A DNA stretch of 64,000 nucleotides from positions 164,597,685 through 164,661,684 of the forward strand of contig CM056741.1 in the NCBI GenBank assembly GCA_029851415.1, written 5' to 3'. How positions within the stretch are numbered: the stretch's first letter is position 1; the number at the start of each line of letters is the position of its first letter. Below are positions 1-13,500 of this stretch, piece by piece. The translations under genes were made by a program, and so were the position numbers. The notes beneath the pieces are model-generated. The model was not told where the DNA came from. It saw nothing but the letters and a program-made list of their open reading frames with translations, and made no database searches. This stretch comes from Eretmocerus hayati (lineage: Eukaryota > Arthropoda > Insecta > Hymenoptera > Aphelinidae).

Positions 1-2803
1 CACCAAATAAAAAAAACTTGTGAGGAATAGTATGGGAGGTCATCATTGAATAGGATCACTCGACAGAAAGTCAATACACTCAATCTTCCAAGCAAACATG
101 CACAATCTGCAAAACACTTGGAAAGTATATAGTTCGAGGTTTCTTGGAATTATTTCTCAATGAAAAAAAGGTGGGTATTTAAGCAAAGAAAACACGGAAC
201 ATGTTTGACAAAAACTTGAGGATCGAATGTTTTTAAATATTTTTGTCAGGTTGGAGATGGTATACACAAGCCATTGAAAACCAAAAATGTGAGGAGCTTA
301 CTAAAAAACCAAAAAGTTTTTTTCCATTCATTACTAATCCGTCGTGCGTATCTTTAATAAAATATATGATTGTGGAAAGTAGAACACATAGAAAATAAAA
401 TTCCTTTACAACGGGAAAACTTCATATCCAAGAGAAAGCTATAATATTGCAAATGTCGAACGGACGTTATATTAAATAGGCTTATTTATTTTATCTGCAA
501 TTATTTAATTGCTTACTTCGAAATAAAAGAAAATAAAAGCAGGGCGTCAGAATTAATGTTTAGCGATTATGAATTGCATCATTCGCACATTCCTCATGAT
601 CACCTGGGCTGTTGAGTCATTCTAAATGTTTTTAAACATTGCTCTGGAAAATGATAAGTCATTGACTTTCGCAATACAAGAGCCAGCGCTTTAATTTTTT
701 TTTCAATATTTATTCTGAGTATGTTTATGCAGAATTTGAAAGGACTAACGAGAATCGATTACTCAATGTAAAATCTTGACCAGATGTCACATAAGTACAT
801 AATTGCAAACATGAAATTTTCAACACATGCGAAAACACATGTGGTTGTCATTATTTTAGGAATATAGAATATGGATTGGAATCTAATAGATTTTCCTTCA
901 AATCCGACTTTACACATCTGATATGACTTTCATGTTCCAATAGAAAAATTCTACAGATAAGGAACTTCCGACCTTATCTATACAACTTGCAAACATTAAA
1001 ACATGTTTGTTCGTGACTTCGTCACAATTTTTTCTGATGACTAGATAGGACCCTCAAAAATTGAGAAATAACTGAAGGATTAAATATTTGGAGAACTTCT
1101 TAGATCATGGCCATGATATTAGTAGCAGAAAGCCAACTGATTAAAACTTGGCAATTTACTTTCATGCGATCAAGTAGAACGCATGAATCGGACATACACA
1201 GCATAAGACGCGTGAAGAACGGGACCTCGAACAAACACGTACAACCTCAAGGCCGATTGCAGTGTATTGCAACTCAATACATTGCACTTTATATACCCGT
1301 TATAGGAAATGAGCCTCGAAATGAGCTCTAATTTTGACACGGATTTTTCCAAAAGTATACACTCATTTGATCTTGAAAAAAACAACCCGCAGCAACCGGG
1401 GAAAAACGAATACTCGAGGGAGAGCGTTTACAAAGTAAGTATTACGTCTCCATTTATAGAGAACACATCAGAGACTTGAAAGTTAAAATCTTGCTATTCC
1501 GGATATAATTAGCCGATTGATTTATCACTCGCGAAAATAAGCTATTAAAAAAGTTGTTCTAGAATGACCTCATTGTAGATTAGTTTTCAACGAGTACTTA
1601 ACCAAAAGTAACTGGTAATTTATCAAATAAAAAAAAAACGATACCTTGACAGTTGATATTTGGGGGCGTCCCGGACTTATAAGGCGTGGAAGTAAATCTA
1701 ATTACAAACATCTACCGTGGGAATTGTAATGCTATAAGAGATATCTCACACATTGATCATGTTGGATTCGTGTTGTGTTACGGTGCAATGATAATGTATG
1801 TAAGCTACATCCTCGATTACATCGGTTTCTCATTACTCTTTAAAATTGTGATAAGCTACTAATGTATGAGCAACTCGTTTTAAATCTATTTCAAACTTTA
1901 TTTATTTGATTTATGCAAAATTGCATAAGATTTAGTATTGAATGAAATCCAGTATGATTTGTTAAGAAACATATCGTTTATTGAGAACTTGAGAACGCTT
2001 ATGCTTTGTTGCTAAAGTATTCATATACTCAAACTTTGTAAATTGAACCATTTTTATGAAATGATGGGGTGTGCAATTCTAAAAATGTTTGTGTACCAAC
2101 TTTTGTATGCCACAAGAACTTTTTAGAAATCTAAATTCATCCTGAGCCCATCAATCAAGTCTAAATAAAAACTGGTACAGAATTTTAAAAAAATCAAAAC
2201 CTCTCTCACAAGAGAGCAACCGGTGAATGCCAACAAAAATTTTATTCAACATGAGCCTGTGTATTTTTCATCAATTCCATCAACAGGTATTCGTTAAAAA
2301 TGAAAATGTTAGAAGTTCATCTCAAGAGAGTGCAAGCTTGAAGCACCATCTCCTCGGCACTTCTACATCAAAGTTGTTCTTCGTCAGAGTACAAAATCAT
2401 CCTTTTTTCACGGAAGATTTCATTGTACCGTTGACGGATAGCATCAACCGGAACGGATGACTCTTTTCAAGATCCTACGACTGAGTGTTGTTTCTTTTAT
2501 ACTCGATTGTAAGATATATAGTTTGCGCAAGAACATTCACAACGTCGAAAGTTACGTAAACTCATAGAAGACAACAAAAAAAATCTCACGCTTCCGACAG
2601 GGAAAGAGAAATGAGCGTTTCTTTTTCGTCTATTGTATGATGGTGACAAATGAAAATATTTGTGTGACGCTTCTCATCAACGAATGCACGCGGATGCAAA
2701 TTTTTCACATTAAACGATGCGAAAGAATCTCTCACGCATTATATTATGTGAGAATCATCATCATCAAATTAGCAAGAACAATTAGTAGATTATATATACT
2801 CAC
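1..2803. other. Lasp intron sequence, no further exon seen
   Basis: AT-rich DNA downstream of Lasp exon 2. The expected next exon (end of the LIM domain and start of nebulin repeat 1) was searched for by eye on the minus strand and not found. The short open frames here have no recognisable content. No repeat or RNA gene seen. Confidence 0.5.
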
Positions 2804-4764
2804 GCTTCGCAGTATGGTTGTTTGTTGAAACCTTTGTATGTTCGCATATTGAGGGTCATCCCACAACCCTGGCATTTGAAACATTGCTTGTGCCATATCT
2901 GGAACAAGATCAACAATTAGTACAGGAGAAAAAAAACTGATGAACAAAAAAAGGATTGATCTACTCAAAATTTTTGATACGTGTGGATATTAAAAACTAG
3001 AATTTTATTCTTGAACGAGACGACCGATTGCATTATAATAATAAATCGTTGAATTATAGTTACAGAATTGGAAATAATAGGATGCTGTGTGAGATGCGAC
3101 ATTGGAATTTCGAAGAACAAGGTGAGTCACGGAGAATATTCATTCATGCACGATAGGAGTACCGAGTAAAACATGACGGAATTAACAAATCGTCATACTT
3201 ATCAAATTCAACATCATCTCAATTCAACAGTATGCGAGATGACAAAAAATCAGATGACTAATACGATTACCGTTTCAACTTGTATCATCAAGTTTAAGTT
3301 TGTCAGAATGTTGGATAGATATTTGGAGCCATATATAATTGACGGCCCAGTATCCCACAACTATTATCACCGATTATCACGCGAGTGGCAATTAAGATAT
3401 CAGATTTGTTGTTGAACAAATTAACTGATTACGTTTATCATTTCTTCGGTAATGTCAAATGCATTATTAAATCCTTATTTGTTGTAGATAAAATGATGCA
3501 CTGATATTAGAGGCTTACACAAAGATAAGAGATGAAATCTTAGAAGATATTTTGCATACAGAACGTATTTTTTACCCAAAGGTCACATCAGTAGAGATGA
3601 TGTCTTCTGCTTACTTCCGACCCGGGAGCACAATTTTGATTGAACGTTCTCAACATAAAAATATCTTGATCAAAACAAAAGCAACGTGTTTGGTCCATGA
3701 ATGGGTATCCAAACTTTTAAATGCCCTTACACGTGTACCATGCATATTATAATCAACTTTCAACGGCGGTGTATGATCACTATTTTTGTCTATTTCTGCA
3801 GCTGCACGAAGACTGTGATAACGAAATGAAAATTTCATCTCAGGAGATTCGAGCGAACGTGAAGAGACGAGCTTACTTACTATATACTCGACACATTCGA
3901 AAACCGTTATTGTTAACCAAAGATTATATGCAAATCGACAAAAGTAAAAAGCTCCGTGACAGTTCTAATGACAATCGTACGAATGAAGTTTGCAAACGAG
4001 TTTAGCCATTGCTCTGAATGAAACATAATTTTTTATGGTTAGAGGAAATACTTGAAAGAGTTTGGAACCTCTCGAATGCAAAATTTTAGTCTGACGCTCA
4101 CATAATGCTGGATGCATGACAGCTTGCCGGAGATGAGAGTTTTCCGTTACAATAGGCAAGTTCCGAGTAGATAATAGGTAGTAGATAGGTTATAAGTACA
4201 TTAAAATAAGGGCGTGTGCTGGTCTACTACCTCCTCCTCCTCCTCGCCCTAATATATACATCAACATCTGCCTGTTGCACACGTGCGGGTCGGACAAAAT
4301 GACACAGCTGCTGCTGATGATGCGGCTGTCTCAACGATATCACGAAAATCTATAGCTCGCTCACATAGAAAATCGACTAAATTTTTATTTTTTTTCTACT
4401 GCTAAACTACCAATATCGAGATATGGGTTACTCATCAATCAACTGAGAAGAATCATATGTTCGAAAAACCGGAGCATTTGAGAAACCCGGACAACCATGC
4501 ATGGACACATACCATCGTCACGGAGAAAGACGGTTATTTTTGGAATGTCTCTCCAGAAGTGCAATGGAGCAATAATCATCCAGAAGAAAGAGAGTCGCGC
4601 GCGCGAAACGAGTGGGCGGCAATATGCACAAGACACACACTAAACACCCATCAAGAAAATTAAAGTAAGTATTTTTTGTACTTGTTTTGTCTCACCTTGT
4701 CGAGGCATTTTAGCTCCTCGATCGGATAAACCGTCTTGTCACAACGTGCACACTTTTTGCTCAT
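2804..4764 (-). CDS. Lasp: Lasp, LIM and SH3 domain protein (first two coding exons; gene continues past the left edge)
   Basis: Seen: exon 1 is 4696-4764 (23 codons, starting [14 protein letters not shown], donor AAG|GTGAG). Exon 2 is 2804-2898, acceptor TTCCAG, starting [14 protein letters not shown] and ending in PYCEA at a GTGAGT donor. Joined in frame they give C5-x2-C8-x17-H26-x2-C29-x2-C32-x2-C35-x17-C53, the spacing of an N-terminal LIM zinc-binding domain; the last ligand falls in the next exon, outside the window. Known of the family: LASP proteins have one LIM domain, two nebulin repeats and an SH3 domain, bind actin, and act in the cytoskeleton, muscle and germ line. The match to insect Lasp is strong (for example [10 protein letters not shown]). 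The ~1.8-kb first intron, 2899-4695, shows no other exon. No nebulin-repeat exon was recognised between 1 and 2803, so the next exon probably lies beyond base 1. Upstream UTR exons were not located. Confidence 0.9.
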
Positions 4765-7234
4765 GATTAGGCTTGCCCAATTTGATTGTTATAAATATTA
4801 ATTCTCCACGATGATCTACATGCGGGTGGTTGATGAATGACTCTCAAACTGTTTCACACCTACAGCCCATGTATTAGGTATATATGTATAGTATATTAAG
4901 GGCCCTCTTGTTGTAGTCGTCGTCGTCGTTGCCGCCGTGGGCCCAAAATGTCGGCTGCACCTCGCTCTTCGATGCAGAAAGCCAGGCCCCTTTGGACTGC
5001 TTTGGATGCAGGAGAGATGAGGCCGGTTTCCCAGTTGATGCTGTGTGTGTAGATTTATATATATATATATCTCGTGGATATATAATGCAAGACTCGCTCA
5101 CGCACACTGATGCACCATAACTTGGATGCGGATGCAAGGTGAGTCTCTCTATCAAGCTTAGGATGAGAGAAGAGGATGCATTTCCACACCCAACTCTTTA
5201 GATTTTTTTTCTTCTTCTTCTTCACTCACTCGCGAATTGAATAAATTGCATCAGGTATGGAGAGTATGCCAGCTTATCTTTGATTGTTGAAATTTTGGAT
5301 TATGCACTCGCGATCTTGATACACCGACACTTAAAAACTGGTCTGTCTTTTCGTTGCGACTCGACGTCGTCGTCGTCGGCACGATTTTTGCCACGATTAT
5401 ATGCTACTCTTCGACAGCGAGTCGGCTCGGCACTGCGGCACTGCTGGATCTTCCCCTTCTCCTTCTCACACAATGAATTCCCACTCCAAGAGAGTTGAGA
5501 AACTTCCAGCGAATATACTAGCTGTTGCTCTCGTTGCGCGCCCCGCCTTTTTGGTTGAATGTGATGCAGGATGGATAATGAACTTTGAATCCCATAATGT
5601 TAGCTATATATATTTAAAATGTGAAATGCAAATTATCCCGAAGGATACACAAATTCAAATCTGAATTGCAGAACTGTATACGGTTTCGTTGACTGGATTT
5701 TTACTTCCGTTGAAAAAATCGGTTTGTGTAATTTTGAGTTTCGAGGATAGATCGCACGATGGAACCATCGTGAAAACTTGAAACACGATAAGGCACTCGG
5801 TTGAATCCGAAATAGGTTGTGAAATGGAATATGAAAAAATGAGGGTCCATGAGATTGTTATTTGCACATATAATTGTACTTGAATAAATCGGGAATCGTT
5901 TACCGATCCTCAATCGCGATGCATCTTATCGGCAAAAGTATAGTAACAATTCTCCATGCCGACGGGCGTTAAGAGGGAACCTGTAAACGCCGGTAAGATA
6001 ATTTTAATTTCTTTCGAAAATATTGAGCGATTTCTTTTTTTTTTTATTTATTTTTTTTGTTGATTGAGAATGAAATGGGAAATTCAAATCCCCGTATTCT
6101 AAGCACATAGCGATCCTTAGGAACAGACGAGTTTTTTGTCCTTCGGGAATATCACGTAATTGTATCTTTAAAATTGAATTCAATCTTACATGAACGTTTC
6201 CGTCTTTCAATCATAAAATAGAAGTATCAGAAAATTTGAATCTATATTCTGACTCACAAAAACAAGAGATCGTTCCGAAAAAAGATTTAGTTTTTGAAAT
6301 TTTGCTTTACATGTATTATATGCGTTTACATAATTTTTTGATTCGACTATTGCATGAAATTAGTTCGACCAACTATTGGTCAAAAAATAGACATTCGATA
6401 TAAGGAGACATGCCACATTTTCCAATTGAATAAAAATTAATCTGAGCTGAATCATGGGAAATAGAAAATAAGTTTTGATTTCATTTTAAGATAATATATT
6501 ATTGTTGTATTAGAAGGTCATGAAATAGCTATGAAGTTCTGTGGATGGTGCAATTGACCTCTTTGGATTTCAGAGCATTTCTTAGTGTCAAGACGCGAAC
6601 GCGTGTAATTTATTACTCGCGCCGCTTCACAGTATCTTTTCATGATCATTCAAATATGATAATCTTACTTTTCCAGAAACAATGTTTCAATTACCTCTTT
6701 CACACACCGTCTGACTCTAGTTCACTTTAAAAGGAGATGAACTCTTCTTGACAGGAGGCGTCGTTTTATGATACATCCACCATACATACATCAATTTCCA
6801 CCTGGATAACACGATGCTTCGATAGGATGACATTGTACAAGATCATATCCAAGCGCAAGACGTATGAGTCTTTCATTTGCGGTAACTTTGTTGATTAATT
6901 GATGAGCCACATTTAAGATTAATATAATGTATTAAAAAATACGATAAAATAATCATAAAATTTCATTAAAAAAAAAGTTCTTAACTATACGACATCTTCA
7001 ACGGTGTAAACAATTTCGAGTCGTTCTTCAACTTAAATATTCAAGAAGCCACTATCTCGAGCGTTTCATCAGAGGCCAGAGATAGCGCAACTCGTTAATG
7101 TGTATGTATGTACATGATGAGTTTAGATTTCAGAGCAGAGGCGGATCAAACTTTCGAGTGACTGCAACGTCACGAGCTTTTTGATCGCATTATGCCAGAC
7201 AAAGATCGCAAATGAGTATACTCATTGCAAAAGC
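4765..7234. other. Intergenic region between Lasp and HIBADH
   Basis: Holds the probable Lasp upstream region. A GC-richer patch at about 4900-5140 has a (GTC)n run near 4916-4928 and a good AAG|GTGAGT donor-like site on the plus strand near 5137. AT-rich DNA with no convincing exon follows to the HIBADH stop codon. No Lasp 5' UTR exon could be placed. Confidence 0.4.
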
Positions 7235-9369
7235 TTATTTTTTGGCCTCTCCGCGAAGAAATTGATATACAACGCTAAAATCTTTGCCTGCAAGTCCATT
7301 AGCGCACATGGCTCTGTACATCTGATGGCTTAAAGAACCTAAAGGAATTGGTGATCCAGTCCTCGTTGCTGCCGCATTGGCTAATCCAAGATCCTTAGAC
7401 ACAAGTCCTACGCTGAAACCTCCCTGCAAAAAAAAAAAATATCAAGACCTCAATTTCATTTACTCATTCATATGGTATAGACTCTGAGGAAATTTTGTAG
7501 AATGTATTGCATAATCTGACGAGGTTCAGAACATCATGAAAATTCATCGAATTGAGATGCAAGTATACAATACACATTCCTCAAGAATTTTCCAATAATT
7601 CAAAAAAATCAAAAAATTTTTATGTGATATATGTGATAGAATGGTCTCACCTCGTAGTTATTTGAACTCGGGACCGACGGAATAATGCCTGGTACAGGAT
7701 GATAAACTTCACATGACCAACATCTTCCTGTGCTTGTGTTGATTATATCTGTAAGCACTTTGATATCAAGGCCCAGTCTAAAAAGATACAATGACTGATA
7801 TCAGAAATTTGTCCAAGCATTGGATTAAATGGAATAATAAAAAATACTTACTTATCACCTAGACTCAAAGCCTCTGAGACACCAATCATGGAAATTGCGA
7901 GAAGCATGTTATTACACATTTTAGCAACTTGGCCCATTCCAATATCACCACAATGAACGGCTCTAGATCCCATTGCCTCCAATAATGATTTTGAATCTTC
8001 GTAGTCTGCTTTTGAACCACCCACCATAAATGTCAAAGTTGCATTTTCAGCTCCAACGACTCCTGTAATTTATTAAACGAAAACCAAGTTATTAGACAAT
8101 ATTAGATCACTCGTGTATTATATCATCAATATTTAAGTGAGCTATAATGCGATTCAGGGTGAAATTATTGTTTTAAAAAATAATATTAGTCCATACCTCC
8201 TGAAACTGGGCCATCGATAAATCTCAAGCCGTGCTTTACGGCCTCTTTTGCAACGGTTTGGGAAACAGATGGATCAACTGTGCTGCTATCGACCAAGAAA
8301 GTTCCTTTTTTTGCCGAGCTAATATTGAAATATTGTTACATTTATTAATAAAATTCCTGCACTAGCAGCGTTACAAGTTTATTGGAAAAAAAATTTATTC
8401 AATTATCTGACCTTATGATACCATCTTTGCCGGTATAACTTTCAAGTACGTGTTCGTTCATTGGCAGCATAGTTATCACTACTTCTGAATTTTGCGATAC
8501 CTCAGCCAAACTTTGAGCACCTTTTGCTCCGGCACTCACAACATTATCTATTGCTTTTTTATTGATATCGTAAACGAGCAATTTGTATCCCTTCTTTATG
8601 AGATTTTTGGCCATAAAACCACCCATGCATCCCAAACCCACGAATCCAACATTTGAAAAATTTCTCTGGCATCCTGGAAAGACGATGATAAAGTATATCA
8701 ATGGATTAAAACGGTCGATTAACTGTATTACACAATTAGAATGTCTTGCTTCATTCGTCTTCACAATATTTTGATGAGTCCCGCAATGATATAGATAGGA
8801 GAAAACGAATAACATAATTTTTAAACTACAGTGCAACCTTTCAAAGTCTTTCTCGTGCGATTAATCATGATATATTCCATTCATCACACATGTAAATGAA
8901 TATTGCAAATTATATGCACCACATTCAATTTGAAAATTCTTATCTCGGTCGTCGGCATTGAACTATATACCCCATTATCAATACCAAACTTTAATCACTC
9001 GAAAACCTGGTCACTATAGTAAATATTCTTCAATTGAGCTCACACATCATGATCATCCATAGAGGAAAAAAATACAAACAGCCACATAACGTCAAACACT
9101 TGATAGGTTTGTATTTTAGCGTCCTTAGTGTACTCTACATGCCTCATTTAAATTTTCACTTCAAATGAGCATTCAAATGAATACAATCAATCTACAAACC
9201 TATTCTGTGGGGCGGATATTTACCATGATTGGAATATTCCTCTCTCCTATACAGGTTTGGAAAATTTTGTTCAATTGATTTTTCAGAAATGACAATTTAT
9301 AGTAAGATACTTACCTGCTCTGTGAGAACTAACACTTATCTGCCTAGCCAAAGTCGTAAGTACAGTCAT
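7235..9369 (-). CDS. HIBADH: 3-hydroxyisobutyrate dehydrogenase, mitochondrial
   Basis: Complete six-exon gene. Exons on the minus strand: 9315-9369, 8412-8673, 8197-8318, 7852-8062, 7651-7777 and 7235-7423. All have GT-AG borders and compatible phases, giving 966 nt = 321 aa plus stop, a normal family length. It oxidises 3-hydroxyisobutyrate to methylmalonate semialdehyde with NAD+, a late step of valine breakdown in the mitochondrial matrix. Seen: a basic, Ser/Thr-rich N-terminus (MTVLTTLARQISVSSHRA) that looks like a transit peptide; a Rossmann GLGCMG motif at residues 31-36; the substrate-binding DGPVSGG at 141-147 (usually DAPVSGG, so one Ala-to-Gly change); and the catalytic-lysine segment GQVAKMCNN, with K194 and N198. 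The C-terminal helical domain ends RGEAKK. The start codon is the first ATG of the leader exon; without that exon the protein would lack a targeting peptide. The gene is divergent from the ionotropic receptor. No defect is seen. Confidence 0.95.
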
Positions 9370-10561
9370 GTTCGTGTTATTCTGTCGACAAACGTGAAAA
9401 ACAGACTGAAGAAGATCGCGTGGGGTCGACTCGGATCGCTCGATTTTGTTGTTGAATCTGTCCCCACTACTTTTAAACGCTTATCGCTTGGAAAGAGAAA
9501 GAGACTAACTTGAATGTATCGAAATGTTTATTTCAAATTAAATCATGTTGGATGAGCATGAGGCAATTTTGTGTTATCAAATTGATATCCATGAGTAACT
9601 TTTACACTTTCGGATTCATTTCGAGTTTGATTTGACCAAATTAGTAAAGCCATGATGAATAATGTTTGTGTACATATTTTGCTTGAGAGCTCGTCGTCTT
9701 TATTATTCGATGGATGCTATTATACATTTTCCTCTCTTCGTGTTCTTCTACATTTCTGATAAATCGTTATCAATTTTCTTGTTCCTCAGCTGAGAATTTT
9801 TTGGTGCGTTCTTAAATGATTTTCATTCCGCGTAATTTCAAATTTTGGCAAATAGACAGGTTCCTGAAAAAATGCTAAGTTGTTTCGATTTCTGAGAATT
9901 CACAATCTCGCGTGAGTCTCGAAATCAGTATCAATAAATTTCACATTAAAATTTATTATAATCGCACTTTCAATAGTTATCCACGAAGTTTAGTGCAAAT
10001 GATATGAAGGTGAAAAAATTCTGTTTTTTTTATGAGACCGCATCAGATGATAAATATGAATTTCATCAGTGTCCACGTTGAGCGTTAAGCTGTCTCAGAA
10101 CTATTTTTTTTCTTCTGCTTGATAGCATAGATCCTTATAAAAGTGTCACGCGTGAATGTAAATTGTGAAGGACATCTTCATCAACAGAAATGATAGCTCG
10201 AATAAAAGGGTCAACATATGATGCACTGTTTGCTTTTGATAGCATCCAGATCCTCATTTATTTTTACTACAAAAATACGACGAGTTCCTTATCCTAGTGA
10301 CACGCAGTGAAAATATATCCTTGCTATCTCAACCCTCATCAATTCTCGTCTCGTATAGGGTAAGATACTCAAATTAAGTTTCAATATTTTCACATTCTCA
10401 GAAGATCTTTCAGATCAGTCGTTCTTTGCTGGCGGTATGATCAAGTTAGTTCTATGAAAAGATAGATTTTAATCAATTCTGTAACCAACGTAGCCAATCT
10501 TTCAATTTTTTAAGAATTTATTCTTTCAGACGGAATAGATCAACTCCTTGAATGATACAAA
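9370..10561. other. Divergent intergenic region between HIBADH and the ionotropic receptor
   Basis: About 1.2 kb lying between two start codons that point away from each other, so it must contain both promoters unless upstream UTR exons exist. It is AT-rich. No clear TATA box, initiator or repeat was picked out. The open frame at 9229-9513 on the plus strand is antisense to HIBADH exon 1 and is not a gene. Confidence 0.4.
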
Positions 10562-13500
10562 ATGAGATTAACAATTTGCATTTTTCTTGGAATTCAAATT
10601 TTATATCAGTATCTTCTTGTGACTGCCAAACTTGAACACTCAAAGGAAAATACTCGATCGTTATTAGAAAATATGGATAACATACTCAAGGAGACTCTTT
10701 TTGAATCCCGATGCTGTCATATTTACATCAATCCAGGTATATTAACACAATAATAATTTAGACTCATGTCACAACCTAATCCACAATTCCCATACATTCC
10801 TAAAACAAGTTCTAATCTTCCAGATGCAACATTTGAAGAATACAAATTATTCGATACACTTCTCTCCCTCTACCAAGAAACATATTTTTTATCAAAACAA
10901 ACTTATGACTGTGCTGACCATATCATAATTGCATCACACGATTATGAGATCGAAAACTTTTTGAAGAGGTAATCATACAAAAACCAATACTGAACTATGT
11001 ATCATGAAAACGTTTAATTTTTTATAACGATGAAAACTTTATCAGTATCCCAGTAGATATATCTTTCACCAGAATACTCATACTGTTGAAGTCAAATTTA
11101 GACATAGAGTCCAATGCCCTAAATACCTTCGATTATGGAAATTCACATGTGTACATAAAAAGCTCTGATGGGCTTTTACTTTTGTCTGAAAATTACATAG
11201 AACCCCGAGTATTTTACAAAGTTTCTAGGTATGTAAAAAATTATAAATGAAAAATCCTCAGTGTCATCACTGTGGATCTATGTTTGAAAGAAAAGCTCAG
11301 CTAAATTCATATCAATTGTTGCAGATTCAAAAATGTGGAAACCCGTGAAAGGATTGTCGACTTGATGGGTCGGAATTTACAAGTAGCTACATATTACAAT
11401 CCTCCGTTTTCTTTTCTAAAAACATCTGTCAAAGAAGTGATTAACGGTGTTCCTGCGGAGATATTCCTTACAGAAAATAGTAATATTTTCATTTTTTATT
11501 TGGCATGGGTGATATTCTTCAAATTAAATCACAATAATTTGGAATTTCAGAGCAGGAGCTAGATGGAATAGAACTGCAATTGTTTCTGATAATTGCAAAA
11601 GCATTGAATTTTACGTACACCATCAGGAAACCCACTGGCGGATATAAGTAATTAATAAAGATACATGGCATCTTTTTTGAAATACTGTTATATCAATTCA
11701 ACGAAGGCAAAGTTAGTGATCTAGGATAAACGATCGCTGGATACTCCCTTTTATTATTTTATCTTTTGACTTTGTTGGTCTCCGCTTGAAAAAATTCTAG
11801 TTTTCCGTATTGTTTTTATTTTTTTTATTTTTTCAAAGATGAGGAGTGAAGTTACACGAGAGAGAGAGTGCGATTGAGTGCCAACACTTTGATATCAATT
11901 TAGATTTGATTTATCGAAAAGGCGTCCTTTTAATCTAAACTTGTTTCATGTCTGATGATCAGAAGAGCGATCTGTATAAATTTAATATATTCAGTAAATA
12001 TACATTTTAGCCACGGACGGAAGTTCAACGCTTCTTTTTGGAACGGTGGCATGATAGCCCAGGTCGTAAACAAGGAAGTAAGTTAGACTATTATATAATA
12101 GATGAAACACTGATGGTCATCAGATTATGTGCAATAATTTCAATATATGATTGCACAGGTTGATCTAGCTTTCGGTGACATATGGATGAATCTTGACACA
12201 TACAACTTTGTAAATCTGAGCGAGCCCTGGTCACAGGTATCGATAAAATTTCTCGTACCTCGTCCCAAGGCTCTAAGTAGTCTATGGGGTCTTGTAAGAC
12301 CACTCAGTGCATCTGTTTGGTTATTGCTAGCAATTGTTGTTTGTGCCGAGAGTTTATGCATCAGATACAAGGCAAATCTTGATCCCCTTGTACCGGAATA
12401 TTATCGCAATCTTGGACATGACCTCTTGGATTTATTAGCTCGGATTCTTGGCTGTACTTTAGTTTCGGCACCTCCGTCTCAGCTCAGACCACATCTAGTT
12501 CTTTGGCAACTTGCTGGAGTCATAATTATTACATTTTATAGCAGTAGTCTTTCTGCGACTCTTACGTATCCCGACTATGAAGATAGGTGAGCTTCGCATA
12601 TAAATCCAGTTCTCTATTCATAATTTTTGTAAGTAAATTATATGTATGTACAAATAAATTGAGACAGATGTTACATACTTTTTTTATTCGTGTGTTATTT
12701 TGAAAGAATGACGTGTTGATCAGATACCATGGGTTTTTGAAAGCCAAAGAGTTTGAAATTGATTGTGCAGGATCGACACGATTGAAGACTTCATTGAAAA
12801 CAATCTGACTTGGGGCAGGGAAAATGTTCACCCGCAATTCGATCTCTACTTCAACATGAAGGTTCGTTAATAAAGATATCAATGGCATTTCAAATATTTC
12901 TCATCATCTTTAGATTCTCATCATCTCATTATCATCTCGAATGTCCGGGTGACAAAACATGGTTTGTCTGAGGAAAGTCATGAGAGAATTTTAATGAGCT
13001 TGTTTCCGAAAATGACTTGACTTTAGCACAAACTGAGACGATTTGATGGCATAGAGTTTCAATACGAGTACCAGATTCATGCGCACTTCAAAAATTCTCG
13101 TACTTTGGAAATAAAACGAACGAATGATATACAATTTCAAATTATGAGAATCATCAAATCAAGATTTCATGTCATAGGATCCTGTAGCAAAGCTCATGCC
13201 AAGCAGATTCGTTTTGGAAATGTCGGCAGATGACAGAATGCGCCGAATTCTAGCTGGAAATTATGCGGTTGTTGGTCGAGTTGTTGGACATGTCTATTTT
13301 CCTGAAGGTACCGTTTACAATCATACCATGCAGGTACGTATACTCTGAGAATTGAACATTGTGAATCAAATTGTCTCTGAAATGAAAACAGATCTCAGGC
13401 TTCGGATATTCACCTCTTACTTCGTCTTCCTCATTGTCTCAAGTTGGCACAAAAAGTGGAAAACTGTCGAACCTTTTTCAAAAATTGATTTGATAGTTAG

